Positions 21,974 through 32,699 of a stretch of DNA of 64,000 nucleotides are shown here, in pieces (position 1 is the stretch's first letter; the number at the start of each line of letters is the position of its first letter). The DNA is from DTHT01 sp037444625 (lineage in GTDB: Bacteria; Acidobacteriota; Terriglobia; Bryobacterales; Bryobacteraceae). The DNA lies in assembly GCA_037444625.1 (NCBI GenBank), contig JBBIMA010000015.1, positions 7,326 to 71,325 on the forward strand. Direction: 5' to 3'. Under the pieces are notes generated by a model. It was not told the DNA's origin. It ran no database searches and saw only the letters and a program-made list of their open reading frames with translations. A program made the position numbers and the translations under genes.

Positions 21974-21975
21974 CG

Positions 21976-22024
21976 CCGCCGTTCGCGGCGGTCTCCGCGG
22001 CGGTCCGGGCGCCCCCGGGGGCGC
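21976..22024 (-). terminator. GC-rich hairpins downstream of cspA
   Basis: Two stem-loops follow the cold-shock gene. One is a perfect 16-bp palindrome GCGCCCCCGGGGGCGC (22009-22024). The other has a 6-bp stem CCGCCG/CGGCGG around a 4-nt loop (21976-21991). They probably end the cspA transcript and may explain the assembly break beside them. No T-run is present. Confidence 0.45.
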
Positions 22025-22032
22025 GCGGCGGT

Positions 22033-22236
22033 TTACAGGATCTTGACGTCTTCGGCCTGCAAGCCCTTAGGGCCTTTGCGGATGGAGAATTCCACCTGCG
22101 TGCCCTCGTCCAGGCTGCGATAGCCGCTCATTTGGATGGCGGAATAGTGGACGAACACGTCCTCCCCGGATTCCCTCTGAATGAACCCGAATCCCTTGGC
22201 CGCGTTGAACCACTTGACAATACCTTTTTCCTTCAT
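22033..22236 (-). CDS. Cold-shock domain protein (CspA family)
   Basis: A 67-residue single OB-fold RNA chaperone. It has both nucleic-acid motifs, KGFGFI (RNP1, residues 15-20) and VFVHYS (RNP2, about 27-32), plus the usual MKEKGIVKWFN start. AAGGAAGAAGC upstream of the ATG is its ribosome-binding site. It is divergent from pcm; a possible TATGCT at 22355-22350 would give a leader of about 110 nt, which would resemble the long regulatory leaders of cspA genes, but this is inference. Confidence 0.95.
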   Translation of the reverse strand: MKEKGIVKWFNAAKGFGFIQRESGEDVFVHYSAIQMSGYRSLDEGTQVEFSIRKGPKGLQAEDVKIL

Positions 22237-22454
22237 TGGATGCTTCTTCCTTTTACTGATGTTGCGGAGTGCGAAGCGCCTCCCCGCCGGCCTGCGCGCC
22301 GCTAAGGGATTCGCTCAAGCTCGAGGCGAGACGTCCAAACTCTGCTTCCAGCATAGCACATCGGCGCCTCGGCGGCAGCCCGGCAGACAAGAATGTCACG
22401 GGGCGAAGCGACTGGCCGCGCAGAGGCCGTGGCGGGCCGGCGGCCGGAGGGGCT

Positions 22455-23150
22455 ATGCTTTTAGCAGCCGGAATTCCGGGATGGGACGGCGGTGTGAGCC
22501 CAGAGGACTTCGCCGAATTGCGGCAACGCATGGTCGAGCGCCAGCTCCGCGCGCGCGGCATCCGGGACCCGGGCGTGCTGAAGGCGATGGCGGAGATCCC
22601 CCGGGAGCTGTTCCTGCCCGAGCCGCACCGGGCCTGGGCTTACGAAGACGAGCCGGCGGCCATCGGCCACGGCCAGACCATTTCCCAACCTTACATGGTG
22701 GCGTTGATGACGCAGTGCCTGGAGTTGAAGGGGACCGAGAAGGTGCTGGAAGTCGGGGCAGGCTCAGGCTACCATGCGGCGGTGCTGGGCGCGCTGGCGC
22801 GGGAAGTAGTGGCGCTGGAGGTGATCCCGGAGCTGGCGGCGCAGGCGCGCGAGAATCTGGAATCGGCCGGGCGGGCGGGCAACGTCAGGGTGGTGTGCGC
22901 GGACGGCTCGCTGGGTTATAGCGAGGCGGCGCCCTACGACGCGATTTCGGTGGCGGCTGCGGCGCCGGAGGTCCCCGGCCCGCTGCTGGAGCAGTTGGCG
23001 GATCCGGGACGCATGGTGATCCCGGTGGGCGGCGGCTGGGATCAGGAGCTACGCCTGATTTGGAAGCGCGAAGGCCGGCTGAGCCAGCGGGTGGTGACCT
23101 TCTGCCGCTTCGTACCGCTACGCCAGAGCCCCGCACTGCGCCGCGGCTGA
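22455..23150 (+). CDS. pcm: Protein-L-isoaspartate O-methyltransferase
   Basis: Repairs damaged proteins by methylating isoaspartyl residues with S-adenosylmethionine. It has 231 residues from the ATG at 22455. Family markers are MVERQLRARGI, IPRELFLPE, the substrate motif GHGQTISQPYMVA, and the SAM motif VLEVGAGSGYHAA followed by VALEVIPELA. The frame opens at 22269, but the extra N-terminus is low-complexity; GGAGG at 22446-22450 supports 22455. It is monocistronic and convergent with the M14 peptidase. Confidence 0.92.
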   Translation: MLLAAGIPGWDGGVSPEDFAELRQRMVERQLRARGIRDPGVLKAMAEIPRELFLPEPHRAWAYEDEPAAIGHGQTISQPYMVALMTQCLELKGTEKVLEVGAGSGYHAAVLGALAREVVALEVIPELAAQARENLESAGRAGNVRVVCADGSLGYSEAAPYDAISVAAAAPEVPGPLLEQLADPGRMVIPVGGGWDQELRLIWKREGRLSQRVVTFCRFVPLRQSPALRRG

Positions 23151-23156
23151 GCCGGC

Positions 23157-23173
23157 GCCGGGGGCGGGGCCCC

Positions 23174-23189
<16 letters not shown>
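23157..23189. terminator. Possible shared hairpin between pcm and the M14 gene
   Basis: GCCGGGGGC (23157-23165) can pair with GCGCCCGGC (23181-23189) with one mismatch, across the junction of two convergent genes and including the last codons of the peptidase gene. No T-run. Weak support. Confidence 0.25.
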
Positions 23190-26185
<2,996 letters not shown>

Positions 26186-26306
26186 AGCGATTCTCCGGTG
26201 GTCTGAAGCAACGTTGAACCGGCTATCATAGCGGAATCCGGGCCGGCACGGACGGGGGCCGAATGCAGCCGGCGCGCGGGCTTTGCTAACCTGAACGCTT
26301 ATTGCC

Positions 26307-27413
26307 ATGACTGGGGATGCGAAGGGGCGCGCGCGGGCGCGACGTGCTTGGTTGGTGTTTTACGGGGCGCTGGCCTGTTGGGCCCAGGCCCAGGAGTCCG
26401 GCCGGGAGATTTATCAGGCCGCCTGCGCCGCCTGCCACGGCCACGACGCCCGGGGCGCCGACCGCTCGACGGTCGGCTTCGAGACGCCGCTGCCGGATTT
26501 CACCGATTGCAACTTCGCCACCCGAGAGGCGCTGGCGGATTGGCGGGCGGTGGTGCGCCAGGGCGGTCCGGCGCGCGGCTTTTCCCGCATCATGCCGGCC
26601 TTCGGCGATGTGCTGAGCGGCCGGCAGATCGAGGAGGTGGTGAACTACCTGCGCAGCTTTTGCGCCGAGCCCGCCTGGCCGCGCGGCGAGTTCAACCTGC
26701 CCCGGCCCTTGGTCACCTCGAAGGCGTTTCCGGAAGACGAGACCGTGTTGACCACCAGCGTCAACGCCCGGGGCGCCGCGGGGGTGAGCAGCGAGATCGT
26801 CTACGAGCGCCGCTTGAGCGCTCGCAACCAAGTCGAGGTAGCCCTGCCGTTCCGGTTCGCCGAACGGCCCGGGAGCCATTGGGTGGGCGGCGTGGGCGAT
26901 CTGGCGCTGGGTTTCAAGCGCGCGCTGTTTCACAACTTGGCGAAGGGCGCCATCCTGAGCCTTTCCGGGGAGGCGATCCTGCCCACCGGAGAGAAGGCAC
27001 GCGGCTTCGGCAAGGGCGTCACGGTGCTGGAAACCTTTCTGGCCTACGGCCAACTGCTGCCCTCGGAGGGCTTCTTCCAGTTCCAGGGAGGGCTGGAGGC
27101 GCCCACCCATAGCGACGATGCGGCCAAAGCGGTTTACTGGCGCGGCGTCTTGGGGCGGGAATTCCGGCAAGGCGGGGACGGAAGATTGTGGGCTCCGATG
27201 GTCGAGCTGCTGGCGGATCGGGAACTGGAATCCGGCGCCCGGGTGCTTTGGGACCTCGTGCCTCAGTTCCAAGTGACGCTCAGCCGGCGGCAACACATTC
27301 GGGCGAATCTAGGAGTGCGCATCCCGGTGAACCAGACCGCCGATCGCCCGGTGCAAATCATGTTTTATCTGCTTTGGGACCGCTTCGACGGCGGACTGAC
27401 GCAGGGCTGGTAG
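26307..27413 (+). CDS. Monoheme cytochrome c fused to a beta-rich, possibly outer-membrane, domain
   Basis: A 368-residue exported protein. After a signal-like segment (about 13-29) it has a cytochrome c domain with heme motif CAACH at residues 40-44 and a candidate axial Met in IMPAFGD, ending around residue 115. The remaining 240 residues alternate short polar and hydrophobic strands (SSEIVYERRL, NQVEVALPFRF, GDLALGFKRA, ILSLSGEAILP) and end in an aromatic residue (GW), as outer-membrane barrels do. It resembles uncharacterised 'transporter-like' barrel domains. It is 10 bp upstream of a pentaheme cytochrome, so the two probably form an electron-transfer unit. The barrel assignment is inference. 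Confidence 0.72.
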   Translation: MTGDAKGRARARRAWLVFYGALACWAQAQESGREIYQAACAACHGHDARGADRSTVGFETPLPDFTDCNFATREALADWRAVVRQGGPARGFSRIMPAFGDVLSGRQIEEVVNYLRSFCAEPAWPRGEFNLPRPLVTSKAFPEDETVLTTSVNARGAAGVSSEIVYERRLSARNQVEVALPFRFAERPGSHWVGGVGDLALGFKRALFHNLAKGAILSLSGEAILPTGEKARGFGKGVTVLETFLAYGQLLPSEGFFQFQGGLEAPTHSDDAAKAVYWRGVLGREFRQGGDGRLWAPMVELLADRELESGARVLWDLVPQFQVTLSRRQHIRANLGVRIPVNQTADRPVQIMFYLLWDRFDGGLTQGW

Positions 27414-27423
27414 GGGGAACGCG

Positions 27424-29037
27424 ATGCCGATCTACGCTTTGAAAAGCATGCTCGCGGCCGCCCTCTGGTGGAGCGCCCAAGCGCCCTCCGCCCGGCCGGC
27501 GACCCCGGCCGCCGGCCCTGCATTCGAGACTTCCGACCGCTGCTTCGCCTGCCACAACGGGCTGTCGGCGCCGTCGGGCGAGGATATTTCGATCGGCTTC
27601 CAGTGGAGCGCCACCATGATGGCCAATGCGGCGCGGGATCCCTACTGGCAGGCGGGCGTGCGGCGCGAGACCCTGGATCACCCCTCCGCGGCCCAAGCCA
27701 TCGAGGCCGAGTGCTCGATTTGCCACATGCCCATGGCCCGTTACGAGGCCTGGCTGGCCGGCGGTGAGGGCCGGGTCTTCGCTCACACCAAGTTCGATCC
27801 GGGGGTCCGCGCCGACCGCCTGGCGGCCGACGGCGTTTCCTGCTCGCTCTGCCACCAGATCGCCCCGGACAAGCTGGGGGCCCGGGAAAGCTTCGTGGGG
27901 CGCTTCGTGATTGCGCCCGGTGCCGGCGGCCTGCGCGCGGCCTTCGGCCGCTTCGCGGTGGATGCGGGGCGCGCCAGGGTCATGAGTTCCTCCTCGGGCT
28001 TCCGCCCCACCCAGTCCGAACACGTGCGCAAGTCCGAGCTGTGCGCCACCTGCCATACGCTCTACACCCACTCGCTCGACCGGACGGGCCAGGTGGTCGC
28101 CGAGTTCCCCGAACAGGTGCCCTACCAGGAGTGGCTGCACAGCGACTACCGGCAGGGCCGAAGTTGCCAGGACTGCCACATGCCGGCGGTGAGCGGCCCG
28201 GCCCCGATCGCGGCCGTGTTGGGCCTGCCGCGAGAAGGCGTTTCGCGGCACACGTTCCCCGGCGGGAATTTCTTCCTCCAGCGGTTGCTGAACCGGTTCC
28301 GCAACGAGCTGGCGGTGGCGGCGGCGCCCCAGGCCCTGGAAGGGGCGGCCTTGCGGACCCTGGAGCACCTGGGCAGGGAAGCGGCGCGCCTGAGCATCGA
28401 GAACGTCCAAGTGCAGGCCGGCCGGCTGGAGGCCGACATCCGGGTGGAGAATCTGGGCGGGCACAAGCTGCCCACCGCCTACCCGTCGCGCCGGGTGTGG
28501 CTTCACCTGGTGGTGCGGGACGGCCGAGGGCGCGTGGTCTTCCAGTGCGGCGCCCTGACGCCGGAGGGAGCCATTCAGGGCAACGATAACGACGCCGATC
28601 CGCGCCGCTGGGAGCCGCATTACCGGGAGATTCGCTCGGCCGAGCAGGTGCAGATTTACGAGGCTGTCATGGGGGACGCCTCCGGCGCGCCCACCACCGG
28701 CCTGCTCAGCGCGGTCCGTTACCTGAAGGACAACCGGCTGCTGCCGCACGGCTTCGACAAGCGCACCGCCGACAAGGACATCGCGGTTTGGGGAGAGGCG
28801 GCCGAGGACGAGGATTTCACGGGCGGCGGCGACCGCCTGCATCTGTCGGCGGCGTTGACGGGCGCCGACGGCCCCTTCCGGATCGAGGCCGAGTTGTGGT
28901 ATCAGCCCATCGCCTACCGCTGGGCGGCCAACCTGGCGCCCTACCAGGCGGCCGAGCCCCGGCGGTTCCTGCGGTATTTCCAGTTGATGGCGCCGGATTC
29001 GGCCGCTGTGTTGGCGCGCGCCTCGGCAACCCGGTGA
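27424..29037 (+). CDS. Exported pentaheme c-type cytochrome
   Basis: A 537-residue periplasmic or surface cytochrome with five CxxCH heme sites: CFACH (about 40), CSICH (97), CSLCH (140), CATCH (206) and CQDCH (248). Hemes sit in the first half; the second half (about 300-537) is beta-rich without hemes. CQDCHMP and CSICHMP resemble cytochrome c554-like multiheme proteins. It has a short N-terminal signal sequence and a GGGGAAC ribosome site. Cotranscription with the upstream heme/beta-rich protein suggests transfer of electrons across the periplasm or outer membrane. Electron donor and acceptor are unknown; nitrogen-compound enzymes are not encoded nearby. Confidence 0.85.
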   Translation: MPIYALKSMLAAALWWSAQAPSARPATPAAGPAFETSDRCFACHNGLSAPSGEDISIGFQWSATMMANAARDPYWQAGVRRETLDHPSAAQAIEAECSICHMPMARYEAWLAGGEGRVFAHTKFDPGVRADRLAADGVSCSLCHQIAPDKLGARESFVGRFVIAPGAGGLRAAFGRFAVDAGRARVMSSSSGFRPTQSEHVRKSELCATCHTLYTHSLDRTGQVVAEFPEQVPYQEWLHSDYRQGRSCQDCHMPAVSGPAPIAAVLGLPREGVSRHTFPGGNFFLQRLLNRFRNELAVAAAPQALEGAALRTLEHLGREAARLSIENVQVQAGRLEADIRVENLGGHKLPTAYPSRRVWLHLVVRDGRGRVVFQCGALTPEGAIQGNDNDADPRRWEPHYREIRSAEQVQIYEAVMGDASGAPTTGLLSAVRYLKDNRLLPHGFDKRTADKDIAVWGEAAEDEDFTGGGDRLHLSAALTGADGPFRIEAELWYQPIAYRWAANLAPYQAAEPRRFLRYFQLMAPDSAAVLARASATR

Positions 29038-29041
29038 AGGC

Positions 29042-30208
29042 ATGACCACGCTCAGTCACCTGGAATGCGGCCTTTGCGGGCGCGTCTTTGACCCGGGTGA
29101 GCGGCCGCTGCGCTGCGGGTGCGGCGGGCCGTTGCTGGTCCGCTATGACCTGGAGCGCGCCCGGCGAAGTTGGAGCCGCGACTGGGTGCGAAACGGTCCC
29201 TCGACCATGTGGCGTTACGCTCCGGTGCTGCCGGTGCGCCGGCCGGACGCGATCGTATCGCTGGGCGAGGGGATGACGCCGCTGATCCGGGCGGCCCGTT
29301 TGGGAGAGAGACTGGGGGCGCCGCAGCTCTGGATCAAGGAGGAGGGGGCCAATCCCACCGGATCCGTGAAGGCCCGGGCGATGGCCTGCGCGGTCTCGAT
29401 GGCCCGGGAAGAGGGAGTGCGCAAGCTGGCGGCGGCCTCGATGGGGAACGCCGGGGCGGCCCTGGCTGCCTGCGCGGCTTCGGCCGGATTGGACGCTCAG
29501 GTGTACTTGCCGGCCTCGGCGCCGCGTAGCGTGCAGTTGGAGTGCCGGGCTTGCGGCGCGCGCGTCCGGCTGGTGGAGGGCGGCCCGGCCGAATGCCGGC
29601 GGGCGCTGGAGGAGGACCGGGAGGCCGAAGGCCGCCGGGATGTGAGCCCGCTGCGCGAGCCTTACGGGTTGGAGGGCGCCAAGACCCTGGGCTACGAGTT
29701 GGCCGAGCAGTTCAACTGGGAGCCGCCAGCGGCGATCCTGCTGCCGGTGGGCGCAGGCATGACTCTCATCGGGGTGTGGAAGGCTTTTGAGGAGCTGGCC
29801 GAGCTGGGCTGGATCGCCGGCCGGGGTCCGCGCCTGGTGGCCGTGCGCGTGGAGGGCTGCTCGGCGGTGGCGGCTGAGCTGGCCGTGCCCGGGCCGCTCG
29901 CCGAGGGGCTGTGGGCGAAGGCGATCGCCTCCGGCGGCGGAGCGGTTGCGGCGGTGGGCGAGGCCGAGTTGCTGGAGACGGGACTGGAGACGGCGCGGCT
30001 GGAGGGCATCCTGCCGTCCCCCGAGGGCGCGGCCTGCGTGGCGGCCTTGGGCCGGCTGCTGGCGGAGGGCGCGCTGGATCCCGGCCGGCGCATCGTGCTG
30101 TTGAATCCGGGCGCCGGGATGAAACGCCGGGAGCTTTACGCCGGGCGCTTGGGGCGCGAGTCCGCGGGAGAAGCCGACAAGCTCGGGGGTTTGATCACGC
30201 CCCGCTGA
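29042..30208 (+). CDS. thrC: Threonine synthase family PLP enzyme
   Basis: A 388-residue fold-type II PLP enzyme. The N-terminus is a small Cys cluster (ECGLCGRVFD...RCGCGG, residues 9-30), usual for the threonine synthases that begin with a zinc-ribbon-like segment. The PLP lysine is in NPTGSVKARAM (about 105-115) and the phosphate loop is SMGNAGAALAA. Threonine synthase converts O-phosphohomoserine to threonine. The lysine motif differs slightly from the more common NPTGSFKDR, so a paralogous lyase cannot be excluded, and no other threonine genes are present. It lies 4 bp after the cytochrome stop, probably in the same transcript. Confidence 0.8.
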   Translation: MTTLSHLECGLCGRVFDPGERPLRCGCGGPLLVRYDLERARRSWSRDWVRNGPSTMWRYAPVLPVRRPDAIVSLGEGMTPLIRAARLGERLGAPQLWIKEEGANPTGSVKARAMACAVSMAREEGVRKLAAASMGNAGAALAACAASAGLDAQVYLPASAPRSVQLECRACGARVRLVEGGPAECRRALEEDREAEGRRDVSPLREPYGLEGAKTLGYELAEQFNWEPPAAILLPVGAGMTLIGVWKAFEELAELGWIAGRGPRLVAVRVEGCSAVAAELAVPGPLAEGLWAKAIASGGGAVAAVGEAELLETGLETARLEGILPSPEGAACVAALGRLLAEGALDPGRRIVLLNPGAGMKRRELYAGRLGRESAGEADKLGGLITPR

Positions 30209-30223
30209 GCCGGCGCCCTCGCC

Positions 30224-30229
30224 TACAAT
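30224..30229 (+). promoter_or_regulatory. Candidate -10 element (TACAAT) of holB
   Basis: TACAAT ends 12 nt before the ATG at 30242. The intervening GAGTGGGGGC is only weakly Shine-Dalgarno-like. It predicts a leader of about 6 nt; an in-frame GTG at 30233 would lie 3 nt beyond the hexamer, too close to be used from this promoter. Confidence 0.4.
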
Positions 30230-30241
30230 CGAGTGGGGGCG

Positions 30242-31273
30242 ATGTTCAAAGATTTCTACGGCCACCGCGCGGTCGTCGAGGCGCTGGAACAGGCCCTGCG
30301 CTCCGGGCGCATTCCGCAAACCCTCTTGCTGGCCGGGCCGCAAGGGGTGGGCAAGGCTACGCTGGCGCGCCGCCTGGCCGCCCGGTTGCTGGGGGACGCC
30401 GAAAAAATCGAGCGCGACGACCTGAGCCTGCCCCACAACGCGGCTTACCTGCGGGAGCGCGAGAAGTGGCCTGCCGAGCGGCGCAACGAGGATCCGCTCA
30501 TGCTGGCCAGCCATCCGGACTTCGTCACTTTCCCGCCCGATGGGCCGCTGCGGCAGATCTCGATCCAGCAAATGCGGCTGCTCAAGGAATCGGCCCAGTA
30601 CAAGCCGCTGCGCGGCGCCTTCCGCGTCTTCCTGATTGACGAGCTGGACCGGGCCAACGAGCAGGCGGCCAACTCCTTGCTGAAGACGCTGGAGGAGCCG
30701 CCCGAGCACTTGATTTTGATCGCCACCGCCGAGAATCTCTACGACCTGCTGCCCACGATTCGCTCCCGTGCGGTGGTCTTTCACATGGGTCCGCTGAGCC
30801 CGGAGGAGATGGCGGAGTTCGTGCGGGCGCGGGATTTGGAGGACGCCGCCCGGCGGATCGCCCTGGCCCAGGGCCGCCCGGGCGTGGCGGTGTCGCTGGA
30901 CCTGGAGGCGTACGACCGGCGGCGGGAGGCCATGCTCACGCTGTTGGAGGCCGCGGCGGGGGCGGCGCCGCCGGCCGAGTGGATCCGGCAGAGCGAATCC
31001 CCCGCCTTCCGGCAGGAGAAGCTCGAGGCGTTGCTGGAGGTCTGCTACGGCCTGCTGCGCGACCTGCTGGTGCTCAATCAGGGGGGCGGGCAGCGCTTGC
31101 CGTTGCGCAACAGCGACATCGCCGAGCGCCTGGAGCGGCTGGCTGCGCGGGTGGATTTCGGCTGGCTGCGCCGCGCCGTCGAGCAAGCCGACGAGATCGC
31201 GGGCCTGTTGCGGCGGAACATCCAGAAGAACCTGGCGTTAGACGCCCTGATGGTGGAGCTGCGCCCGGCCTGA
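30242..31273 (+). CDS. holB: DNA polymerase III delta' subunit-like clamp-loader protein
   Basis: A 343-residue AAA+ protein of the clamp loader. It opens with FKDFYGHRAVVEALEQAL, has a P-loop GPQGVGKAT (about 32-40), a Walker B region FLIDELDRANEQAANSLLKTLEEPP and the sensor region TIRSRAV. Delta' normally carries a four-Cys zinc module after the P-loop and a final SRC motif; here those cysteines are absent and SRC is SRA. The protein is therefore delta'-like by fold and length but lacks the zinc site. The start at 30242 fits the family N-terminus. Confidence 0.85.
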   Translation: MFKDFYGHRAVVEALEQALRSGRIPQTLLLAGPQGVGKATLARRLAARLLGDAEKIERDDLSLPHNAAYLREREKWPAERRNEDPLMLASHPDFVTFPPDGPLRQISIQQMRLLKESAQYKPLRGAFRVFLIDELDRANEQAANSLLKTLEEPPEHLILIATAENLYDLLPTIRSRAVVFHMGPLSPEEMAEFVRARDLEDAARRIALAQGRPGVAVSLDLEAYDRRREAMLTLLEAAAGAAPPAEWIRQSESPAFRQEKLEALLEVCYGLLRDLLVLNQGGGQRLPLRNSDIAERLERLAARVDFGWLRRAVEQADEIAGLLRRNIQKNLALDALMVELRPA

Positions 31274-31330
31274 GGGCGGCCCGGAATTCCCCCGAGACGC
31301 GCCGCCGCCCGGCGGCACTACATTTTTCCG

Positions 31331-31933
31331 ATGGATCGCGCGGCCAGGCATTGGGGCAGGCGGTGCGCGCCGGCGCTGCTGCTGCCCGCCCTGGCGGCCG
31401 CTCAGGCCCTGGTGCTGGAGATCCGCGCGGTCGAGGGAGAGGGCGCCGTGCAGCCGGCCGGCGCGCGCGTGCTCGCTCCCCTGTCGGTCCTGGTGACCGA
31501 CGAGACCGGGCGGCCGGTGGAGGGTGCGGCCGTCACCTTTCGCCTGCCGGAGGAGGGGGCCGGAGGGGTATTCCCCAACGGCCTGAAAACCGAGGTTATG
31601 CGGACCGGTCCCGACGGCCGCGCAACGGTTCGTGAAGTCCGCTGGAACCGTGTTCCGGGGCCGGTCCGCATACGCGTCACGGCGGTCAAGGACGAGGCTC
31701 GCGCGGGCGCCGTCATCAACCAGTACGTCGCGCCGGGCGCGCCGCGGTCCCGTTCGGGCACGGCGGTCCTCGGCGGCAGGCGCCGCTGGCTCAAGCTGGC
31801 CGCCCTGGCGGCTGGGGCGGCGGCGGTGGGTTTCAGCGCGGGCTATGCCGGCCGGAGTTCCACCCGCTCGGCGCCGGAGGCGGCGCCGCCCGTGAAGATC
31901 GGCACGCCGGTAATCACGATCGGGAGACCTTAG
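31331..31933 (+). CDS. Membrane-anchored Ig-like domain protein, first of a three-gene unit
   Basis: A 200-residue protein with an N-terminal signal (CAPALLLPALAAAQA), one beta-sandwich Big_1/carboxypeptidase-regulatory-like domain at about 28-125 (SVLVTDETGRPVEGAAVTF), and a C-terminal transmembrane helix preceded by RRR (about 152-175), then a short tail. The single helix would display the Ig domain outside the membrane. I do not recognise an experimentally studied relative. The next gene starts 1 bp after its stop, so the three genes through 34063 form an operon. A TACATT lies 6 nt before the ATG. Confidence 0.72.
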   Translation: MDRAARHWGRRCAPALLLPALAAAQALVLEIRAVEGEGAVQPAGARVLAPLSVLVTDETGRPVEGAAVTFRLPEEGAGGVFPNGLKTEVMRTGPDGRATVREVRWNRVPGPVRIRVTAVKDEARAGAVINQYVAPGAPRSRSGTAVLGGRRRWLKLAALAAGAAAVGFSAGYAGRSSTRSAPEAAPPVKIGTPVITIGRP

Positions 31934-31934
31934 G

Positions 31935-32699
31935 ATGCTGCGGCTCATGTGGTTGCTTGCGCTGAGCTGCGCTTGGGCCTGGTCGCAGGCGCGCGTGAGC
32001 GTTCCCTGGGTGGGCTTTCTCCAGGACGGCGAAGGCCGCTTGCGCCCGGTGTACGGCGTGGCGGGCAACTTCCTGCCGGGGGGGAGCCTGCTGGAGGGGG
32101 TCGTTTCGCTGGCGGGCTCGGCTCGGGGGACGCTGGTCAAGCGGGAGCGCGACCTGTTGTGGCTGGACGAGGCCGCCCGGGTGAAGGGGCGCTGGGAGGC
32201 CCCGCCGGGCGAGGCGCTGTTCGGCTTCACGCCGGCCGGCGAACCGGCGCTGGTCTACTTCACTGCGACGGGCGGCCTCTTTCGCATCGAGGCAGAAGGG
32301 TTGCGGCCCGTGCTGGCCACGGACGACAGAGTGCTGAGCGTGGGATGGGCGGGCGATGACCGGGCGGCGCTCGTCGTCGAGGAAGCCGGCCGCTTGCGCC
32401 TGAGGCTGGTCGCGACGGCGGGCGGCTGGGTCGCCTCCGAGGTTGAGTTGGGGGCGGATTCCGGCCCGGCTCTGTTGACCGCCGAGGGGGCGATGGTGCT
32501 GGCGCCGGGAGCGGAGCTGATCGTGCGCCCGGCGGACGGAGCCGAGTGGCGCCTGGGGCTGCCCGCGCCGGCACACTCCTTGAGGCAGTTGGGGGAGGGC
32601 TGGGTGGAGGTGCGGCTGGCCGGAGAGGCAGGGCGGCTGGCCTTGCGCTTGTCCCAAGAAGGCGGGAGGCTCTACCGCCTGCCGGAGGTGGGGCCGTGA
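31935..32699 (+). CDS. Secreted protein of unknown function, second of the three-gene unit
   Basis: A 254-residue exported protein (signal LWLLALSCAWAWSQ-like, cleaved near residue 18). The rest is a series of short beta-strands and turns with a WD/propeller-like feel (LLWLDEAARVKGRW, GFTPAGEPALVYF, VGWAGDDRAALVVEE), but no named domain is recognised and there is no catalytic motif. Its stop overlaps the GTG start of the next gene (GTGA), indicating coupled translation. Function unknown. Confidence 0.7.
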   Translation: MLRLMWLLALSCAWAWSQARVSVPWVGFLQDGEGRLRPVYGVAGNFLPGGSLLEGVVSLAGSARGTLVKRERDLLWLDEAARVKGRWEAPPGEALFGFTPAGEPALVYFTATGGLFRIEAEGLRPVLATDDRVLSVGWAGDDRAALVVEEAGRLRLRLVATAGGWVASEVELGADSGPALLTAEGAMVLAPGAELIVRPADGAEWRLGLPAPAHSLRQLGEGWVEVRLAGEAGRLALRLSQEGGRLYRLPEVGP

